NCBI GenBank assembly: GCA_036744635.1
Contig: DAIOHQ010000097.1
Location: 1 to 16,262 of the forward strand
DNA from: DAIOHQ01 sp036744635
GTDB lineage: Bacteria > Planctomycetota > Phycisphaerae > Tepidisphaerales > Tepidisphaeraceae
Direction of reading: 5' to 3'
DNA length: 16,262 bases
The first letter of the stretch is position 1. The number at the start of each line of letters is the position of its first letter. Made by a program: the position numbers and the translations under genes. Below, one piece after another: positions 13,240 to 16,262 of the stretch. Under the pieces are notes generated by a model. That model had not been told where the DNA came from, ran no database searches, and worked only from the letters and a program-made list of their open reading frames with translations.

Positions 13240-13258
13240 AACGAGGGTGATCGGTGCG

Positions 13259-13282
13259 AAAATTCCGTCCGCTGAAGCGGAC
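13259..13282 (-). terminator. Weaker terminator-like hairpin after nusG
   Basis: GTCCGC and GCGGAC form a perfect 6-bp stem with a four-base loop (13267-13282). On the minus strand the stem is followed by GG and AATTTT (13264-13259). It lies 42 bases after the nusG stop, in tandem with the hairpin at 13211-13239. The motif GTAGGGTCCGCTTCAGCGGAC may itself be a dispersed repeat in related genomes, from memory. Confidence 0.4.
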
Positions 13283-13288
13283 CCTACG

Positions 13289-13316
13289 GCCAACTAGCTA
13301 CTGCTAACAACTGGCA
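13289..13316. repeat. Imperfect heptanucleotide tract (4 units) after nusG
   Basis: Four 7-base units: GCCAACT, AGCTACT, GCTAACA and ACTGGCA. They are less regular than the other tracts. On the minus strand they read like variants of the TGCTAGT unit in the rplJ-rplL spacer. Confidence 0.5.
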
Positions 13317-13323
13317 ATTTTCC

Positions 13324-13866
13324 CTACATCTTCTCAACCTGCCAATATTCCAATTCCAGCGGCGTCGGCCGGCCGAAGATGGTGGTGATGATGCGCACCG
13401 TCCCTTTGTCCACGAATACTTCGTCCACTTCGCCTTCGAAGTTCATGAAGGCGCCGTTGGTCACCTTCACCTTGTCCCCCTTCTTATAGTCGCCGCCCAG
13501 CGACACCTGGTCCTCCGGCCGCTCGGCTTCTTCCAGCATCTTCGCCTGGTCCTTGACGCTCATCGGCGTCGGCTTGCCGTTGGAGCCGATGAAGTCTCCC
13601 ACGCCGTCGGTCTCCTTGATCAGGAACCAGACCTTCTCGGGGATCATGCCGTTCTTGTCGAGCGTGAGCTCGATGAACACATATCCCGGATACAGCTTGC
13701 GGTCGCTCTCCTTGCGCACGCCGCCCTTCATCGAGCGCACGCGCTCGGTGGGGACCAGAATCCGTCCGACGACGTCCTCCACGCCTTCGATCTTCACCTT
13801 GCGCGCCAACGCCTCGCGCACACGGTCTTCCTTGTTGCTGGCGACTCTCAAAACGAAAAATTGCAT
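13324..13866 (-). CDS. nusG: Transcription termination/antitermination protein NusG
   Basis: Predicted product of 180 residues. The start at 13866 (MQFFVLRVASNKEDRV) is chosen over 14103, because the upstream extension would overlap secE and is His/Arg-rich. Residues 1 to about 105 are the NGN domain that binds RNA polymerase (KLYPGYVFIELTL near 58-69, a conserved core). Residues about 127-160 are the KOW domain (KKGDKVKVTNGAF, then FEGEVDEVF), which binds S10 or Rho. It ends LEYWQVEKM. AGGG lies about ten bases before the ATG, and the gene follows secE by 17 bases, as in most bacteria. Heptad units and two hairpins follow its stop. Confidence 0.96.
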   Translation of the reverse strand: MQFFVLRVASNKEDRVREALARKVKIEGVEDVVGRILVPTERVRSMKGGVRKESDRKLYPGYVFIELTLDKNGMIPEKVWFLIKETDGVGDFIGSNGKPTPMSVKDQAKMLEEAERPEDQVSLGGDYKKGDKVKVTNGAFMNFEGEVDEVFVDKGTVRIITTIFGRPTPLELEYWQVEKM

Positions 13867-13883
13867 GTCAAAGGCCCTGGGGG

Positions 13884-14393
13884 TTAGAACGGCCGCGTCT
13901 TCAGCACGTTGATGAAGTAGAAGATGTAGCCGAAGAACACGTCGATGCCAAACAACAGCGCCGCGATGATGAACATGAAGACGATGACGACCTTGGTCGA
14001 ACCGATCAGCTCTTTGCGGCTGGTCCAGTTGACCTTCTTCATCTCGCTGTCGGTGGCGATGAGAAAGTCGGCGGTAGTCGGCTTGTTGAGGAGCCAGAAG
14101 CAAAGCAGCCCATACGCCGCCACGAATATCGAAGTCGAAATCAGAGCAATCTTGTCCGTCGAATGGGATTGGACCTGCACATACATGAACTGCGCCGTCA
14201 GCCCGCCAATCAGCACGGCGCCGAAAACGGTGCCCATGCGCGTCCAGTATCCCTGGCCGCTCTTGTAGAGCGTGAAGAAGCCCGGCTCCTTCACCGCCTT
14301 GGGCTGAGGCGGGTGGTATGCGCCGGAATCGCCGGCGTCGGCAGCTTCGTTTGCCATGGTCGCTTTCTCTTCACTTTTCGTCACAGAGGCCAT
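13884..14393 (-). CDS. secE: Preprotein translocase subunit SecE, extended form
   Basis: Predicted product of 169 residues. The conserved SecE region is at the C-terminal end: EMKKVNWTSRKELIGSTKVV near 117-136 (amphipathic helix and clamp), followed by the essential membrane helix to about 165. About 115 extra N-terminal residues hold a polar start and two more membrane helices (near 54-73 and 82-102), so the protein has three membrane segments, as in E. coli SecE but longer. It is part of the SecYEG channel in the inner membrane. The ATG at 14393 has AGG six bases upstream; a TTG at 14411 and an ATG at 14357 are alternatives. It precedes nusG by 17 bases. Confidence 0.93.
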   Translation of the reverse strand: MASVTKSEEKATMANEAADAGDSGAYHPPQPKAVKEPGFFTLYKSGQGYWTRMGTVFGAVLIGGLTAQFMYVQVQSHSTDKIALISTSIFVAAYGLLCFWLLNKPTTADFLIATDSEMKKVNWTSRKELIGSTKVVIVFMFIIAALLFGIDVFFGYIFYFINVLKTRPF

Positions 14394-14481
14394 ACTCAAC
14401 CTACCCGTCAATCATACCGGCACAAGCCGAGCAAAGTTCTCTGTTCGGTGCCGCGGAGTTCGCCGCTCCTCCGCGGCCAAG

Positions 14482-14554
14482 CACGCCAGGAGGGAATCGA
14501 ACCCCCAACCTGCCGCTTTGGAGACGGCTGCTCTGCCAATTGAGCTACTGGCGT
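14482..14554 (-). tRNA. trnW: tRNA-Trp(CCA)
   Basis: On the minus strand a complete 73-base cloverleaf is seen: acceptor arms ACGCCAG and CTGGCGT (7 perfect pairs), D stem GCTC/GAGC, anticodon stem GCCGT/GCGGC with loop CTCCAAA and anticodon CCA, a five-base variable loop, T stem GGGGG/CCCTC with loop TTCGATT, and discriminator G73. The CCA end is not encoded. Its place between rpmG and secE matches many bacteria. A 7-bp hairpin at 14451-14476 (CCGCGGA/TCCGCGG) lies in its 3' trailer and may be a processing signal. Confidence 0.97.
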
Positions 14555-14562
14555 ATGTCAGT

Positions 14563-14628
14563 CGGCAGTCAGCAGTCGGCCGTCGGCAGTGAGATTTCTT
14601 ACTGCCGACTGCCCACTGCCGACTGCCG
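14563..14628. repeat. Heptad arrays in inverted orientation (hairpin) downstream of rpmG
   Basis: Left arm 14563-14590: CGGCAGT, CAGCAGT, CGGCCGT, CGGCAGT. Right arm 14601-14628: ACTGCCG, ACTGCCC, ACTGCCG, ACTGCCG, the reverse complement of the same unit. Only three of the 28 arm positions fail to pair. The loop is ten bases. It fills the spacer between rpmG and tRNA-Trp and could be an RNA processing or stability element. Confidence 0.8.
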
Positions 14629-14633
14629 GCTCA

Positions 14634-14798
14634 TTATTTCCTCTTCACCTTGTGCAGCGTATGCCGGCGCAGGCGCGGGGAATATTTCTTGACTTCGATC
14701 TTCTGCACGCCGCCGGCCACCCGGATCTCGGTTCGATAATTGAGATCACCGGTCTCGGTGCATTGCAGCCAGACATTTTCACGACTTTCCTTGGCCAT
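14634..14798 (-). CDS. rpmG: Ribosomal protein bL33, zinc-free form
   Basis: Predicted product of 54 residues: it starts MAKESRENVWLQCTETGDL and ends SPRLRRHTLHKVKRK. The length and the C-terminal RRHTLHKVKRK are typical of L33. The zinc-binding form has four cysteines in two CxxC pairs; here only Cys13 remains, so this is the cysteine-poor form. GAGG lies five bases before the ATG. It stands between tuf and tRNA-Trp and is flanked on each side by a heptad hairpin. Confidence 0.93.
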   Translation of the reverse strand: MAKESRENVWLQCTETGDLNYRTEIRVAGGVQKIEVKKYSPRLRRHTLHKVKRK

Positions 14799-14815
14799 AA
14801 CAACCTCAAGTCAGT

Positions 14816-14867
14816 CAGCAGTCGGCCGTCGGCAGTAAGAAAATTCACTGCTGACCGCCCACTGCCG
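14816..14867. repeat. Second inverted heptad hairpin, upstream of rpmG
   Basis: Left arm: CAGCAGT, CGGCCGT, CGGCAGT (14816-14836). Loop of ten bases. Right arm: ACTGCTG, ACCGCCC, ACTGCCG (14847-14867). It is nearly the same element as 14563-14628 with fewer units and a different loop sequence of equal length. It lies between the tuf stop and the rpmG start. Confidence 0.75.
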
Positions 14868-14876
14868 ACTTCATCT

Positions 14877-16073
14877 TTACGCCAGAATCTTCGTCACAAC
14901 GCCCGAACCCACCGTCTTGCCGCCTTCGCGCACGGCGAAGCGCAGCTTCTCTTCCATGGCGATCGGAGCCTGCAGCTCGATCTCCATGGTGGTGTTGTCG
15001 CCGGGCATGACCATTTCCGTGCCGGCCGGGAGCTTGGCGCTGCCGGTCACATCGGTGGTGCGGAAGTAAAACTGCGGGCGATAGCCGGTGAAGAACGGCG
15101 TGTGCCGGCCGCCTTCTTCCTTGGTCAGCACGTAGACTTCCGCCTCGAACTTGGTGTGCGGCGTGATCGACTTGGGAGCGGCCAGAACCTGCCCGCGCTC
15201 CAGATCGTCCTTTTCCACGCCACGCAGCAGCACGCCGACGTTCTCGCCGGCCTGACCTTCATCCAGCGTCTTGTTGAACGCTTCGATGCCGGTGACCACG
15301 GTCGAACGGTTGGGCTTGAGCCCGACGATCTCGACGGTGTCGCCGATCTTGCACTTGCCGCGCTCGATACGGCCGGTGCCGACCGTGCCGCGGCCCTTGA
15401 TGCTGAAGACGTCTTCGATCGGCATCAGGAACGGCTTGTCGACTTCGCGCTGCGGAATCGGCACGAACTCATCCAGCGCCTTGACCAGATCGTCGATGGG
15501 CTTGCAGGCCGCGTCGTCCTTGGGATTATTCAAGGCCGGCAGCGACGAGCCGCGAATGATCGGGGTGTCGTCGCCGGGGAACTGGTACTTCGTGAGCAGC
15601 TCACGAATTTCCATCTCCACCAGCTCGAGCAGTTCCGGATCGTCCACCAGATCGATCTTGTTGAGAAAGACCACGATCTTGGGCACGCCCACCTGGCGGG
15701 CCAGCAGGATGTGCTCGCGGGTCTGCGGCATCGGGCCGTCGGCCGCGCTCACCACCAGGATCGCTCCGTCCATCTGGGCGGCGCCGGTGATCATGTTCTT
15801 GATGTAGTCGGCGTGGCCGGGACAGTCCACGTGGGCATAGTGCCGCGCCGGCGACTCGTATTCCACGTGCGCCGCCGCGATCGTCACCGTCTTGGTGGCG
15901 TCGCGGTCGATGCCGCCCTTGGCGATGTCCTTGTAGTTCTTGGCTTCCGTCCCGAACTTGGCCTGCGAGCGGGCGCTCAAGGCGGCGGTCAGGGTGGTCT
16001 TGCCGTGGTCAATGTGACCAATAGTGCCGACGTTGACGTGCGGCTTTTTACGTTCGAATACGCCCTTAGCCAT
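14877..16073 (-). CDS. tuf: Elongation factor EF-Tu
   Basis: Predicted product of 398 residues. The start at 16073 (MAKGVFERKKPHVNVGTIGH) is standard, with AAAGG upstream; an extension to 16241 would run into tRNA-Thr. GTPase motifs: G1 GHIDHGKT at 19-26, G3 DCPGH at 83-87, G4 NKID at 138-141 (usually NKCD), G5 RGSS at 174-177. Domains 2 and 3 follow, with GRGTVGTGRIERG and the C-terminal RFAVREGGKTVGSGVVTKI. It delivers aminoacyl-tRNA to the ribosome. Switch I is unusual: DRDATKTVTIAAAHVEY replaces the common ARGITINTAHVEY, keeping the Mg-binding Thr (T64) but losing the Arg-Gly, which I recall as a planctomycete trait. No promoter is seen in the 134-base spacer to tRNA-Thr, so they are probably cotranscribed. 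Confidence 0.97.
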   Translation of the reverse strand: MAKGVFERKKPHVNVGTIGHIDHGKTTLTAALSARSQAKFGTEAKNYKDIAKGGIDRDATKTVTIAAAHVEYESPARHYAHVDCPGHADYIKNMITGAAQMDGAILVVSAADGPMPQTREHILLARQVGVPKIVVFLNKIDLVDDPELLELVEMEIRELLTKYQFPGDDTPIIRGSSLPALNNPKDDAACKPIDDLVKALDEFVPIPQREVDKPFLMPIEDVFSIKGRGTVGTGRIERGKCKIGDTVEIVGLKPNRSTVVTGIEAFNKTLDEGQAGENVGVLLRGVEKDDLERGQVLAAPKSITPHTKFEAEVYVLTKEEGGRHTPFFTGYRPQFYFRTTDVTGSAKLPAGTEMVMPGDNTTMEIELQAPIAMEEKLRFAVREGGKTVGSGVVTKILA

Positions 16074-16159
16074 ATTCGCACCTTTCTTCAAACGGTTCAC
16101 AGGCGGTTGTCGAAGCCCGCCGGAATCATGAAAAACCCGACACTCGACATTAGGGATGA

Positions 16160-16181
16160 GGCACCGGAAATCACCGGTGCC
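16160..16181 (-). other. Hairpin in the tRNA-Thr to tuf spacer
   Basis: GGCACCGG and CCGGTGCC form a perfect 8-bp stem around a six-base loop. No T-run follows on the minus strand, so termination is unlikely. It may be a processing signal between the tRNA and tuf in a joint transcript. Confidence 0.5.
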
Positions 16182-16204
16182 GCATGCCAAATGCCGAATG
16201 CCGC
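16177..16204. repeat. Heptanucleotide tract (4 units) next to tRNA-Thr
   Basis: Four 7-base units: GTGCCGC, ATGCCAA, ATGCCGA and ATGCCGC. On the minus strand they read as GGCATTC-like units. The tract overlaps the end of the hairpin stem and ends four bases from the tRNA 3' end. Confidence 0.55.
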
Positions 16205-16207
16205 CAA

Positions 16208-16262
16208 AGCTGGCACAGGGGCTTGAACCCTGGACCTCCACCTTACCAAGGTGGCGCTCTAC
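16208..16262 (-). tRNA. trnT: tRNA-Thr(GGT), 5' part outside the window
   Basis: On the minus strand the visible part runs from the 3' side of the D stem (GAGC) to the 3' end: anticodon stem CCACC/GGTGG with loop TTGGTAA and anticodon GGT, variable loop AGGTC, T stem CAGGG/CCCTG with loop TTCAAGC, acceptor 3' strand TGCCAGC, and discriminator T73. CCA is not encoded. The order tRNA-Thr then tuf is the same as in the E. coli tufB locus. Confidence 0.9.

Noticed and set aside
13867..14103. N-terminal extension of nusG
   Set aside because: The region is the coding sequence of secE in another frame; the NusG family start is MQFFVL.
14563..14867. CRISPR array
   Set aside because: Units are seven bases without spacers of constant length, and no cas genes are present.
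14589..16226. 545-codon open frame on the + strand
   Set aside because: It is antisense to tuf and rpmG over nearly its whole length. The product is His/Asp/Arg/Gly-biased without motifs, the typical result of GC-rich codon mirror frames.

Overview
This GC-rich window looks like the chromosome of a planctomycete, most likely of the Phycisphaerae/Tepidisphaerales type. The evidence is: an EF-Tu whose switch-I segment departs from the usual RGITIN form in the way I remember for planctomycetes; long membrane proteins of the BatA/VWA type; a GH78 rhamnosidase beside a PhyH-type dioxygenase; small PFQPF-type proteins; and intergenic tracts with 7-nt period. The assignment rests on recollection of such genomes, not on a search.

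Left part (1-770): the tail of an unrecognised + strand gene, a stand-alone DUF2934 gene with a candidate promoter and a strong GNRA-loop terminator, and a 34+34 bp imperfect inverted repeat of the scattered GTCATCCTGA type. Positions 771-6208 on the minus strand hold a three-gene membrane operon: a polytopic protein, a BatA-type protein with a degraded VWA metal site, and a VWA/glutamine-amidotransferase-like protein with an intact metal site. A 164-bp divergent region with a 32-bp palindrome separates it from a rightward pair: a cytoplasmic GH78 alpha-L-rhamnosidase-like enzyme and a phytanoyl-CoA-dioxygenase-like Fe(II)/2-oxoglutarate enzyme.

Right part (9609-16262, minus strand): the classic translation cluster, read right to left as tRNA-Thr(GGT), tuf, rpmG, tRNA-Trp(CCA), secE, nusG, [small membrane gene], rplK, [two PFQPF paralogs], rplA, rplJ, rplL, then a UUCG-loop terminator. 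The usual rpoB does not follow. The cluster is interrupted in two places that are normally conserved: a small membrane protein gene sits between nusG and rplK behind terminator-like hairpins, and a tandem pair of paralogous small proteins with basic tails sits between rplK and rplA. The paralog pair and rplA each have a recognisable sigma70-like promoter (both with -10 CATAAT), so the L11-L1 unit seems to be split into separate transcripts. rplA has a bulged leader hairpin that could be an L1 feedback site.

Across the window seven spacers carry tandem heptanucleotide arrays of differing unit sequence. Two of them are arranged as long hairpins on either side of rpmG. The most notable observations are the paralog insertion in rplK-rplA, the private rplA promoter and leader, and the heptad arrays.
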